A stretch of 64,000 nucleotides of DNA from positions 5,318,473-5,382,472 of the forward strand of contig NW_023503423.1 in the NCBI RefSeq assembly GCF_014529535.1, given 5' to 3'. The notes under the pieces are model-generated. The model saw only the letters and a list, made by a program, of their open reading frames with translations. It had not been told where the DNA came from and made no database searches. Shown here in pieces: positions 1-13,000 of this stretch. Each line of letters starts with the position of its first letter. The stretch's first letter is position 1. The stretch is from Bradysia coprophila (lineage: Eukaryota; Arthropoda; Insecta; Diptera; Sciaridae). The position numbers were made by a program, and so were the translations under genes.

Positions 1-2335
1 CAGGCGAAACACTACTTTAACAAACAAAAACTTTGTTCAACATCAATTACTTTTCATTTATTATTGCCCATCGAACTCTTCGTTTTATAGCTGTAACCAG
101 AAGTTAATGTCCCATATTTTTTGTGGTACATTCGCTTGTTATACATAGGAAAGTCGACAAAATGTGACGAAGATAAACGAAAAAAAAAAGTTTTTTTTTC
201 TGTGTTGTGTATAAATAAGAAATTACGAAGCGGCCAAAGATCTTCGGGGTCATACTTGTAACACATAAAAAGTATTAAGTATAGTGCCAAGATAAAGTGA
301 AAAAAATGTTGTTCTTTATTACATCAAAATAAAAAAAACTTACAATCCGTATGCAATCAGTCATGTAATCTCAAATCATTTTCTTTTCGACATAAGATTT
401 AGGAAACGAAATTTTTGTTTTTCTTATTCTGAAACCGATCTTTCGAAATATTTTTTTCTTCTTCTAATATTGCTGTTGAAAATGTGAAGTAGATTCTCTT
501 TCACAAAGAAACATTACTAATTATCTGCGGATAGATGATGTTGGTGAATGAATTTATGTCAAGTTGATTTATGTCGAAATTACAGATTCGAAAGCGTTTT
601 GTATATTGGGCAAGTCGAGCTGATTGTTCTACATATAAAACGTACAATATGGGTAGCATACATTGTGGAAAAGAACGAATTTCATACCAGGAAGACTGTG
701 TGTTTAATTAAAAATGGTCAGTCACCTTTTTAATTCGTTCAGTTTTTAATGAATTCAAGACAAACTTTAAATTATGATTGATTGTAAAAAATGGCGTGTT
801 GCCAATGTTTTTCAGACGATTTTTTTTTGTTGTCGGCATTTTTTTCTCTTTCATTTGTTTCGTTGGAAAGATCAATTTTACTCTTGTCTCAATGACCTTA
901 GTAGTTATTTATTTAACAATAAACGAAAAGGGCTTTGTGAAAAACGAATCGTTTTTGATTTACTTCGATTTTTTTTCTTCATTTTAAAATAACACAAAAT
1001 GATTAATTGAATTTAAATGGTTCTGGATGTTTTTTTTGTTTTTTTTTTACTTGTTTTAAAAAAATAAAAAAAAATATTTTCTGGAGGTTGTAAAAAAAGA
1101 GCCATAAATACCTTAAGTATTGTAATAACAGTTATTAAGTTGATATTTGGCTGATCTCATCGCCGTTAATCTTTCAAATCTACGTGTGTACGACCGTTCA
1201 CAGGATTGGTTTAAATTAATTTTTTCGTAAAGAAAATGATTTGTGTGGTAGGAGCTTCCATTCACTATTTTTTAAAAGCTTGTTGCTTTTTTATATCGAC
1301 AATCGACAGTAAAATTTATTTATTATTATTTCAACAACCTAGAATTCCTATGTTAGTCTGTTGATGATGAAATATCTGCTTCACGATTTTTGTGTGTGCA
1401 TTAGCAATTTATAATTTTTGCTACTGACTGACAGTCATAGCCAGTATAGACAAATTAATTGTGATAATAAAATGTTTAAGTTTTATGGTAATTCATTTTA
1501 AGTAGGAAAAATTTATGTGAGACGAAGCTGATCGTCTTTTAGTGCTTTATAGATAATTCAGTTCAATTTAATCTTGCATCACCACCACACCAATGTTTCC
1601 TTGTTTTCTTTTCTAATTGGTTTTTAGCTTTAACATACGTCGTAAATCCTAAGTAATGGAACATTTAACTGGAGCGAGTTGCATTTTTTTGGTACCTCTA
1701 TGGTCCACCCAGCCCAACCACTCTTCGTAGTCATTTAACTCTCTTTTTTTACTCTTTTTTTTCCTTCTTCGATATTTGTTTTTTCCTGTGGCCTTCGTAA
1801 AAAGCTCAGCAATAAATCAGGAAAACTTTCTCAATCACAGTTTGGATATTTAACTGAAAATAAATTGCAACCGAGGTCACTTTTTCGATCTGAAGAGACA
1901 CTTGTTTTTCTGAGTTCATCAGGTCATGGCGGCCCGCAAGTAACTAAGAAATAACTCCACCTTGATGAGGTTACTCATTCCCTTACACATGTGCACATCT
2001 GGCGAATAATAAAAAAATGAAAGTGATCTTTCATATCGTTTCATCACCAATGTCAGTGGAATACTACCACAAAGCTGGTGATCAACGAGGGACATGGACG
2101 AGTGTGGCGCCATATCGAAACGAATTGTGAAATCTAAACATCTTAAATACAATACGTTCCCTAATGCAGCAATTATTCATCACATTCTATTCACACTCAG
2201 CAACAATTACTTCTACGAAATCTCTAACAATAGTTGCATACATATGAGGCAGTGGATTCTATTGGTTGGAAATATGTGGTATCTAAGTAAATAGGAGCAA
2301 GTTTCTAAGTTATGAGTTGTGAGCATTAGACTCTG

Positions 2336-3882
2336 CAGGGAGTTGCGGGAAATGTTAACTACTATCTAAAGGCAAGAATGTATTCGTAGCTTGCAACAAA
2401 TTCGATCAAATTAACTTTTATTTTGTTTACTTTAATATTTTACCCAGAACATTTATTCAACAAATCTAGCATTAACAACAATAGAACATTGAAAAAATTC
2501 CTCGTTGATTGATTTTTTATTCTTCAAAAATCTGATCTCAGGAACCATGAAAATATGAGTGAACATAAACTATAGTCACAATGAATCTTGTTTTTCGACA
2601 TACAAACAAAATAAGAATAAAAATTTAGTTTTCATAATTGCTGCTTAAAAAAATCATTTTATTCGAACGAATAAGTCGCCGTTGGTAAACGATCAATAAA
2701 ATTTCAAATTTCACTAAAAATGCAGAAAGAAAGCTTTTTATAAAAGTGTTCAAAAATTCTGTGCCAATTACATCAGTGTAGACGTTCATATCGACTTGTC
2801 ACTAAACACTCTCCTCTTTGAACGCACTCAAAACATGTTCGTTTAATAAATATGGCATACAATGTAAATCACATGTACATCACATGTACATCAAATGTAC
2901 ATCAAATGTACATCAAATGTACATCTCCTGTGAATCAAATGTGACGACAAAAAATGTTTGATTAGCACGTACAGCAAATCTACGCAATATTTTGACACAT
3001 CTACGCCACATCTAAATAGTTTAAGGAACATAGAATCAGGTTGCAATTGAGTTTCGACAAAAATAATTTTTAATTTAGGTGAATGTGAGCATGCAAAATG
3101 GCCAAATTTGCCTGATATGACACATTTGCCCATATGTGATCCACACATTTGGCCTTATAATAACACAATGTATTCAATTTTATTGCACATATCGGTGCAT
3201 TTGGGTCCAAGGTATTAGGATGTGACAAAAGTTTGATGAAATTCATCGCTAATTGTGCAAATGTGACGATTAAACGAAATGTGATGTACATTTAATTCAC
3301 ATTTGAATGCCGAATGTGAAACAAATGCGGAATACATGTGAAACACATGCGAAACACATGTGAAGTGAATGTGTTTGTGAGAGCGTTTGGAGGATTCGTG
3401 TACAAATCTTACAAAAATACAACACTTTTGTTTGAAAGGATAGACTATTCGAATTTGAAATTATTTTTTGACGAACGAACAATGATTGCGCAGATAAGTA
3501 ATTAAATGGAATTTTTATTTATTGGTTTTGAATTTATTCTTGCAACGTTCGAAAGAAACAGATTACTTTTTGAAAATTATTTACGAAATGCATTTTTTAA
3601 TTGAATCACTTCTCGTAATGTCTAAAAGTCAGATTCAAATCGAATTTTTTCAAAATTCATGTTTGCTCATAACGGATCATGGGTCATCGTCATGGTAAAC
3701 AGGAGAAAGAATTTAGAGTATTCTTCCAAATATTTGATTAAAATTAGCAAAACATCACGAAATTTGAAGTGGACGTTGTAAAAGTACATAATAGGAATCA
3801 GGTAAATTTTATCCTATTTGGGTTCGCACGAATATATCATTCTTGTTTTTAGTTGAGTCTTAACATTTCCCGCAACTCCCAG
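2336..3882. mobile_element. Non-autonomous element with 23-bp terminal inverted repeats (hAT-like)
   Basis: The left end reads CAGGGAGTTGCGGGAAATGT and continues TAA. The inverted right end at 3882 matches it over 23 bases with one mismatch. CAGGG-type ends are typical of hAT elements. I see no clean 8-bp target duplication (left flank agactctg, right flank tttccaac). The interior is non-coding and contains a 12-bp tandem repeat and a segment related to 35110-36170. A third, solo end of the same type (TTGCGGGAAACGTTAA) lies near 32793. Confidence 0.6.
2870..2935. repeat. 12-bp tandem repeat (ACATGTACATCA type)
   Basis: About five to six head-to-tail copies of a 12-base unit of the form (A/C)ATGTACATCA, drifting into related ATGTGA words on both sides. 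The unit contains the palindrome TGTACA. It lies inside the inverted-repeat element at 2336-3882, and similar ATGTACATC words occur in the related repeat near 35525. Confidence 0.8.
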
Positions 3883-6461
3883 TTTCCAACATCAGATGAG
3901 CTAAATACTATTCTCCTCCTTAAAAATTCAATTACTCCCCGAACTAGTAACCGTTTCTTCAATCTATACATAACGGATTCAACGATTAACAATACGGAAA
4001 TTTAATGACCAAATCACCATTTTACAATTAGCTCTCATTGCCGCACTCACTAATTACGAATTTCGTCAAGTCATTGCGATAACGCCATGCCTGGCCGGTT
4101 GCCATCTAACACGCTATTACATTTTTGATTTCAATACACCGTCGCATGTAAACTAGTTGCAAAATTTTACTTTCGTTCGGAAACTATTCTCGTTTTATAT
4201 CATTCAAAACTTGAAAAGAATCTCCTGACTGGTGCTCGAGCTTTGATACATTGCGGATCATTAGCAATTCAAATCGAATTTATATTTAAAATTCTTACAA
4301 ATAAATATTTTGTTACATAATATTATCGCACCAAACGCCATGCCATGCACGCCATCATATAATACCTGAAGAGTATACAAATTGAATTCAATTCGAGAAA
4401 AATGAGCAACATTTTCCAGCCGAACAAGATTAAAAAGGCAATTAAAGTAATTGAGATTAAAACGAATTAAAAAACGATTTTTTTTTTAAATTTGCAAACA
4501 TTCAATAAATCCAAAATATTTTCCAATGTATTCAGTGTAATAAAAATCATTTTTCAATATGTAGATGTAGATATCGCAAACAAATTGGTCTCTAGCTGTA
4601 ATTATGCAACTCTCTGCACCAGTTTTTCGTCAGTTTTAATGATTGAAAATAGCAATTCACTTGTACATAGGAACGAGAAGTTAAAAAAAAATCGAAAATA
4701 AAATTTAATTAAAAATAGATTTTAGATAATTCTTGTTCCCGAAAATAAAAAAAAAAGTTTATAAATGAAAGAAGAAGGAAAGAAGAAAAAAAACAACAAA
4801 TAGAAGTCGTTAAATAATGTATACGCGTACAATATGTAATCATTAAGCTTAGCGTACATCTTCTCTACTCTCATAATGAACATGTACACCGTGTGTATAC
4901 CATGTACACATTATCTTTTGATTTTTTTTTATTTTTATTTTCCTCTAACAAAATTTATGCACATTGCGTGTACCGAGAAATGAGATTATTCAAAATCAAA
5001 ATGTTGTAGATTATTTTGGCTCGTGTGTTTATTTTTATATTCCATCGAAATAGATTTTCTAGTTACATGAGTTCTAAAATACATAAAAAAACTTCTTCTT
5101 TTTTGCTCTCTCCTCTGCTGTATATTTTTAATTGTGGCTATACGTTTGCACACAAAATTGTACGAGTGTAGGCAACATTCAAAATTCACATACCACAACA
5201 TCATATAAAACCGATTGATTTTGATTTTCTTTTAATATGTTGTGTGTATGGTCGGGGGGGTCTTTTTTCATTTTCTTTTTTTTTTAAATTTAAATTCGAT
5301 TAGTTTTGATAGATTTATATAAAGATGCTGATGAGATAAATTTAAGATATTCAATTAAATAAATAATTAAACTAAAGTTAATTAAAATTTGTTAACTCGC
5401 TGATCTGGCTGTGTTAATTTAAATCTATTTTAAATTGAAGCATCGCCGTTAAAAATTAAAACCGATGTACTGCTTTTACTGGAATACCAACATTAAATTG
5501 GTTCAGAGATATGTTAATAATATTAATAATAAAAAAAAAAATCTTAGATCAAAATGCAGTCATACTCGCAAATGAACTATGAATTGAGTTATTTAATTTC
5601 AAATTGCAATGACATAAAACTCGGTTATTTACAGAAAAATTAGTTTTTTTTTTACAAAAAAAAATGTATTTTCACACTTACGTTTCCGGAGAATGTCTAC
5701 CAAAATTTGAATGGATGCCAAGTAATGGATTTTGTCTGTTGCAAAAATAGCAGGGGTTCGAAACGGAAAAGCTTGATGCTTATTTTAGGCATTTAAGTAA
5801 AAAACAAACAAACTGTTAGCAAAAGACTAAAGGAGTTTAAAGAGTTTCCAATTATTTACTGTTTTGCACAGGTAAAAAATCCCATTTTCGTATTTAATCT
5901 TGGTTCTTCTAATTTCGGAGGAAAGGAGAGGAATAGTCTATGACCTCTCAAAACCACCAGCGTCAACAATCTACATAACATTCGCAGGAATTTTATAGAA
6001 ATGAACTAGTGAATTTTGAGATCAGCGAGATGAAGCGGTGGCTCTAGGTCACAGTAGGGAAAGCCTTGTTTGAACGAATTTTGTAAGCTGGACTATGACA
6101 GAGATTTTGCAGCTCTTTACCTTTTAATGAATTTTTTAAGAAATCAGAGAAACATAGAGGTTTAAATATGTTTCACGTGGGCAGTGTTAGAACTGCCATG
6201 TGTTCGTAGTCTCGAGGACGAACATTTAAGACCTCGTTTACAGCGACCGAACAATCTGACCACGGCCACCAAATCTTGTCTTAATGATGTTTTGACCAAT
6301 CCAAACGAATTGTCGACCAAATACTTCCGAAATTGAGATTCTAAACGACCGAAGTAGAAACGGAGCGCAATGTGCGAAGTGTATTTTTAGCTTGATCTAC
6401 GTGGCCAATATTTCAACTCACGAAATCAATTTAGTTAATGAATGGCAGTGAATATTGTACG

Positions 6462-6898
6462 GCAGCGAGGTAAAAGAATAAACTCAAACTTTTACGGATT
6501 TTATCGATTCTTTAATTATAAACTTAGATAAAATTAATATTCGAACCATTCACCACTACTCTTGTTACTCCGAAGTGGTTTGCTCGGAGTTTTAACGGAA
6601 AAGAGGCCGTCTTATAGACTAACATTCATATTTATACCTTCGGTTTTATAATGGCTACGTTTGCCAGAGAGGAATGATGATATAATTGCAATTGCCAAAC
6701 GGTGGCACTGATTACTTATCTATAATTTGACCGACAAAGTGACCGGTACGGTCTGAATTTCTTATTCTAGTTAGATGATTTTTGATTATTTATAGGGCCG
6801 GATCCGTTGTATTAGGTTGGTTCTTTTTAGTTATTCTTAAATCTACTTATGAACTACTTACAATTATGTAGCGTATGTACCATCACGTTACAGCAGCG
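6462..6898 (-). mobile_element. Possible solo LTR flanked by GCAGCG
   Basis: Read on the minus strand the block begins TGTAACGTGATGG, contains a TATAAATA box about 270 bases in, and ends near TTCTTTTACCTC. The hexamer GCAGCG flanks it on both sides (6462-6467 and 6893-6898), as a target duplication would. No gag or pol sequence is adjacent, so a solo LTR is the best reading. The lack of a clean TG...CA right boundary makes this tentative. Confidence 0.35.
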
Positions 6899-7465
6899 CA
6901 GTAACTAAATGTGGAACTATAGATCTAACAAATTCTGACAAATATAAAGATTTGTTTGTAGTTTCATTACACTAGACAATGTTTAGTAATCTAGTGGCAT
7001 TCAACTCTAGCTTCATGTACAAAGAAGAACTTGGAATATCATTATAGACTCTGTGTTTCGTTACTAAAGACAGGAGGAGACATATTTTGCTTAGAAAACT
7101 TTGGAAATTACTTCACTGATTAGGTGCGGTACTTGCAGTTTTCCGATATTGCACTTTTCATTTTCTTTTTGATGAATTTTTCAAACAACGTGTTTATACG
7201 TTGCAGTTATTGTTACATTAACCTGTTTAGTCTTCTGTTGTCAATAGCAACGACAAATATAAACGATTATTTCGAGTTAATGTTCTCCTATTATATTGTG
7301 ATACATAGCAAAACTAAAGAAGTAAAAGAATTGTGTTTTCTAACACTAAACGCTTCGTTAAACCAAAGAAGTATCAGATTTGCTATCGTAATATGACGGT
7401 ACCCTTTATGTGGACGACATTATTCACTCAACACTTAAAATTCATTAAAGTAGCGTAACGCCATT

Positions 7466-8115
7466 TAGTCGGGTGCGAGTTGTCCAAAAAAGCCGTTTCG
7501 TTCATGTTGAATGTGAAAAGCGATTTTATGGTTGATTATCGTAGATGTATCGACCAGTAACTCGAATCGCGATGTTGGCAAGCTGGTATCGGCTTGGTTT
7601 GGTCTAGGGAGCCGACGTTGTCCAACACTTCTTTTCGCTATATGAAATTTAGATTTTTGAAAATTTATTTAAAAATGTAAAATGAAATATTTTTGACATG
7701 GTTCCATGGGCGAAAATATTCCGAATGGTGTCTATTTTATGTTAAAAATAAAAAACATTAATTACTTGAAAAAAAAGCATTTATCGGATTTCCCAGATTT
7801 GCACACTTTTTTGTATTGATTGGCGCCATCTTGAATTACAGCGCCACCTACATACTTTTTCAATCACTTATATTTTTCTCGTATGCAGAAAAGTTCAAGG
7901 AACACAGGACTTTTTTCCCACATAAAATCGCTTTTCACATTCAAAAAAAAAGTGAAAGGACGGCGTTACCCTACAAATTGATGGTGTGCCAGATTCACCT
8001 CTAAGGAGCGAATCTGGCACAGTCATGACTTTTCGTTACATGTAGTAAACGGATGCATACTATGATCGCGTGTGCCAGATTCCTCGATGCCGAAAGGACA
8101 ACTCGCACCCGACTA
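7466..8115. mobile_element. 650-bp TIR element, non-coding
   Basis: Perfect terminal inverted repeats of 20 bases, TAGTCGGGTGCGAGTTGTCC at the left and its complement at the right. The trinucleotide ATT flanks both ends and may be the target duplication. Internal sequence is also partly palindromic: a stretch reading AAAGCGATTTTATG near 7518 is matched in inverse near 7923, and a GAATCTGGCACA word recurs. No transposase is visible. Confidence 0.7.
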
Positions 8116-8865
8116 ATTTGTGCACGATCGTTTTAGTTATTTTCCTAACGCATGCTAAAAGGCTTCTTTTTTTTAGCAAATGAGAAGCTTCTAGCACGAG
8201 CCGCTTTTCCTAAACGACGTTGGAAACCAAAGTTAGAAAGTACTTATTTATACCACCGGTGGCATAAATACCTATTTCTTAAAAAAGCCAACGAAAGTTA
8301 TGTTTTTCTTCACTGAGTTGAGAAAAGTATGTTTCTATATGTGTTACGGCAATATAAATGGGTAAATGGCGCTTCGCTCACATGAAATATGCATTTACAT
8401 TGCCCAATCACAAAAAGCACAGTACGCACGTGGTTCAAAATTTTTATTAAGACAACTGGGACTATCGCCCTCCCCGAAACAGCTGAAATGATCTATATTA
8501 ACTTCTGCTGGATCTGTTTTATATGAAAGGCCGAAACCATAACCGTGCTCTAATAAACCAAGTCATAAGTGGGAAAGCTCCAACTAAGTTGATAAAGATC
8601 CAAAATATTGAAATTATTGTCCCATCCAATATGCGTGTGCAAACGAACGTGTGCTAATGATTAACCAACTGCAATATAGTAATTTTTCCATCCGGCAAAT
8701 TTAAATTCACGTAACCCACGGGTAATAATGCAGATCCGTGTGAGACAATTAAGTCATAAATAAAACATACAATTTCCTCACAACCTTGATACACCTCATC
8801 ACAGATATGAAAAAAAAAATCTCTAATCATTTCCATCTCTTTCCAGATAAGCTAATCCACACACA

Positions 8866-10013
8866 ATGACGACCCGATGGAAGCAAAAAGCATCGTCTTT
8901 GTTGGCAATCACTAGTGTGATAGTGCTATTATTGCTGATAATATTTTTATGGGAAGCTGTAAAAAATGGTGTTTTTTCTCCAACTAGTACAAATGTATTC
9001 AACAAAGTTAATTATTCGGAAAACAGTGATAAAAATCATTTTAGAATAGGTAAGCTCGACTTTTTCTTTTCTGGTTCACAGTAAATACTAATAAAAACGT
9101 AGACCTGAATATAAAAATGTTTTAAAAAAAATTGATTCGCTGTATGTGTGCGTTTATGAAAGAGCGACAACATTTTATATTGTCAACTAAGCGAAAAAAA
9201 AAAGTCCGACGTTTTAATATTCGTTTGCGAGACATTGACCTATTAACAGACATTTTAAAATTTGTGTTATAACACATCTGTTACACCTCCGAACCATCCC
9301 TGTATCTGTAGTAAAATACATGCACTAGAATTTTCTATTTAAATTGAAGAAAAAACATTTAAAAGATTTGTTATGATAACAAGCAACCGAACATATTTCT
9401 TTTTAAATAAATTAATAGAAAGTGAAAACTGGTGAACACACACGCATACAACATGCTTAGCGCATTTAACCATTATAATGAGTCTAAACGCTAAACAGAT
9501 GGCCAGATAAGACACTTGACCTTCTAGAAAATTTTCTTCTCATTACACGCTTACAATTTAAAACTTAAAACACATGCGTGACCGTAGTTATTTAACAATT
9601 TTTTTTTTTTTTTGAGAAGAAGACGAAAAAAATAATTAATTTAGTATCAAGACTGTTCGACAGACTTATTTAATGTTCCACCCATCCACCACATATATAA
9701 CGTAAATTTTATACTAAGAATTAATATATTCGCAAACCTCTCTCGAATTCGTCAATCTGCTTTAATTAAGTCATGTGTATTTTCGCTATTATAGATTCAT
9801 TAGCATCGAATTCATCAACAATTAAAGATGATGTCAATCAATCGTCTTCTTCGTCATCATCATCTTCATACCCGCCAACACCACCAATTCAACTGCCAAC
9901 TATTAATAATAAGGACGATATTATAATGAACGAATTTGTAAAGCCATCCAAAATTCATATACAACCGCTGCACAGGGACGATTTGTTGTACGAATCGCAG
10001 AAAATCAATCCAG
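8866..10013 (+). CDS. AdamTS-A: ADAMTS exons 1-2: N-terminal hydrophobic segment and Ser-rich stretch
   Basis: Exon 1 (8866-9049) starts MTTRWKQK and has a strongly hydrophobic run at residues 12-29, behind a basic N terminus. It could be a signal peptide or an uncleaved signal anchor. Exon 2 (9795-10013) carries a run of nine serines followed by a Pro-rich patch and the start of the propeptide. Donors are G|GTAAGC and G|GTAAGG and phases agree (1 to 1). No other methionine nearby gives a better secretion signal, which supports this start. Confidence 0.75.
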
Positions 10014-13000
10014 GTAAGGTGTTAATTTGTGTGTTTCACAACGTTGCTAGCTAATAGATATTGCGTTGATGGCATTGCGTATGGAGTTGCATTCCCACGG
10101 TCGGTCAAATTTACTAGGTTTCACGCAGCGCGTAGGCATTACTTTAATTTCTATGTTATCTAAGAGTTTTAACATTCATCTGTTATCGATAAAAATGACA
10201 AAAATAATGCCAAGCTCTGGGTAACATGGTCATTCATATAGTAAAATGCATGTTAAAAAAATTGAAGTACAAGATTTGAAATCAACCGATGAAACGATTA
10301 AAAATGCTTTGATCGACAGAAGTAAGACTTGATAATAATACTGGTCATCTGTAACAGGTTCAGCTCAATTCACACAATAAGTCTGCTGCAAATTCAAAAT
10401 CCGGCGCACAATAGCCAAATCAAGGGCAGCGTTTTATTTGGTCAACTCGCTTGATTATCATATAAGATTGAGTTGAAATATTTAGACCCGTACGAAGTAC
10501 TGGGGTCTTATAGGTTTACGCATACGTTTGTAACACGTCGAATTGGACTCCCTGAGTAAGGGGAAACCTATTGTGGTTGTCTAGAGATGCCAAATCCGCG
10601 AAAAAAAAATGCCCGTCTGTCTGTCCGTCTGTCTGTCCGTCTGTCCGTCTGTCTGTCTGCACGATAACTTGAGTAAAACGCATCCGATTTTGAAAATTCT
10701 TTTTTTTTCCCGTTTGGTAATGTCAAAAGACAGGCTAAGTTCGAAGATGAGTGATTTTGGATCAACCCCTCCCGAGCTGTGGCCCAATAAGTGCTTTACG
10801 GTTTTTCGAAGATATCTCCGGACATTTAAACGTTAAACTTGTAAGTGATACGTCAAATAAAAGGTATTTACAATACCGATCGACAAAAAAAAAGTTTATG
10901 GAAATCGGATGACCGACTCGTGAGTTAGACCCCTTGGTGTGGAACAGGCACAGGGCGGCAAGCAGTTTTTGCTTGTAGGTCGGCCACATTTGAACGTATT
11001 TCGTCTGTTTTAGCTTTATTAGATAGGTATTGACCGTACCAATCAGGGAAAAATTTTTCTATGAAATTATGTTCTCCGGAGCGTGAGCTAGGTCTCTTGG
11101 AGTGAGCTCTTATCTGGCTTCTCGGAAGTACAGTGAACGTGGTGTATTTTGACAATATCTCGAGTAAATTTTGACCGAATTTCATGAATTTTTTTTTGTT
11201 TGAAAGGTATTAACGAATGTAAAGCATCGGTACTATTTCCGGTCTCCTAACAAAATGGCTGCCGGCAGCCATATTGGATTTTATTAAAAGTGATATATCT
11301 TGGGAAAAATGGTACTTAGAGAGTTTCTGTTAACATGGAAATAATTTGTTATGTGTGTGGGGTGTTTCAGGGATTCCATATATGGACATCTATATATACC
11401 TATATACAGCTATATTGAGCTATATACAGGCATATAGAGCTATATAATAGCATATATTCATCTGTGAAATGTTTATTTACAGTGAAATATAGGTAAATAT
11501 AGCGGTATATAGCTGTTTAAATAGGAATTTATGAAAGTTGACTTCGTACGGGGCTGTCTATATTGCCTCCGGCAATTTATTTGTATATGATAACAAGGCA
11601 AAGAGTGGATAATGTAAGTGATTTTAAAGGCTTTTGACACGAATAGGTGTTTCGTACGGGTCGGCGTTAGCTATGTTTTTTTTGTTCATTGGTTCATCCA
11701 TCGAAAATTAAGATTCTGAAGCACACTTACGACGTGAATTGTTTTTGGTATTGGACTAAATGAGGAGAAAAACTGCGCTTGAGAAACTCTATTCCTATTA
11801 GTCTAAGAACCAGAACTTGAATGCTCTGGGTAGGGATGTATTCGATAGTAAAGCTTTCTTAGTCAATGACCTTGAGAAAATTATTTTATAAATCTACGAT
11901 AGATGTCGCTCGTAGGTTCTATCTCAGTCGCAAACCAATGAACAGATTCACTCAGATATGGTTATTGGAGACAAATGTGACGGAATCGGTTCGGTTGAAA
12001 TTCTAACTGGCAACTCATGGGTAGTAAATGACTCGAACGACATACTCAAATACGATAAATTTGTTTAGCCATAGTAGCCTACATTTAGGCCATAATATCA
12101 CTAACGCGCCTAAATATCCTCATAGAGTTATTGCATACTTTGAGGGATATGGTTCAGAAGTTTCGCTAAGTCTCTGGTTCAGACCTAACTTGTGATTGGC
12201 CTTAAATTGCTGCTAGAAAGGTCTCACAACAAACGAAAACGTTGAAGTTAGCGTACTAATTACCACAATCCAACCCTGAACTGCACATTTTCATACCCAG
12301 GCTAAATACCACTAGCACCGGCAAACAATTAACAATTTCTGCCTAATTATTCAAATAAGAAGTAAAATTATTCCAAAAATGATCTCAAGCAAATAATCGA
12401 GCAAATTCTTTCGATAAAATTTGAATCAAATATTTCGAATCATTTAAGCAGACGAAATGTTATCGAGAATTTATCAACTAGACGACCTTTATCGGGTGTT
12501 GTGCGTTTTTTTTTGTTCTCTCACCATTATTATTCGTCTCTGACTTTGCGCGCCCATATTCTTTTGAATGTATTTCTTATCATCATCGTCTGTATACAGT
12601 TAATTGTTGCGTCACTAGCCACTATGCATATACCCGCTCATTTTCGATTTTCATCATCATGATTACAATGTTCCGTTTTTCTTCTTCTTCTTCTTTGATT
12701 ATTTGAAATGAAATTGAAATTTTATTTTAATTGAATATTTCTATCAACAAGCGAGAATAATAATATTATTATTAACTTCGCTGATTAATTTCATTCAAGA
12801 ATTTTCGATTGACTTAATAGAATATTGCTCAACACTTAAATATGATTCCAAAATAAGAAGAGACGACGACAGCTAGAACCGTATTTAACTTTAAAATATT
12901 GACATCCCAAGATCATACAAATTATTATGTACATATGAAACTTTTGTAATATATATAGTGGAATTTCATCAAGAAAACTATTATTGATATGAAAATAAAA

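Larger units (their letters stand above)
1..8846. other. AT-rich region upstream of the ADAMTS gene, no gene recognised
   Basis: No open frame here has a recognisable domain or convincing splice structure. The sequence is AT-rich with many homopolymer runs. It contains the repeat elements listed separately (2336-3882, 6462-6898, 7466-8115). A pyrimidine-rich tract ending in CAG at about 8846, just before the first recognised ATG at 8866, looks like a splice acceptor. Non-coding 5' exon(s) and the promoter of the ADAMTS gene may therefore lie somewhere in this stretch, but I could not place them. Confidence 0.5.

Noticed and set aside
10568..11185. Several overlapping frames in both strands
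   Set aside because: They are created by the CTGT/CCGT microsatellite and repeated AT words of a dispersed non-coding element.
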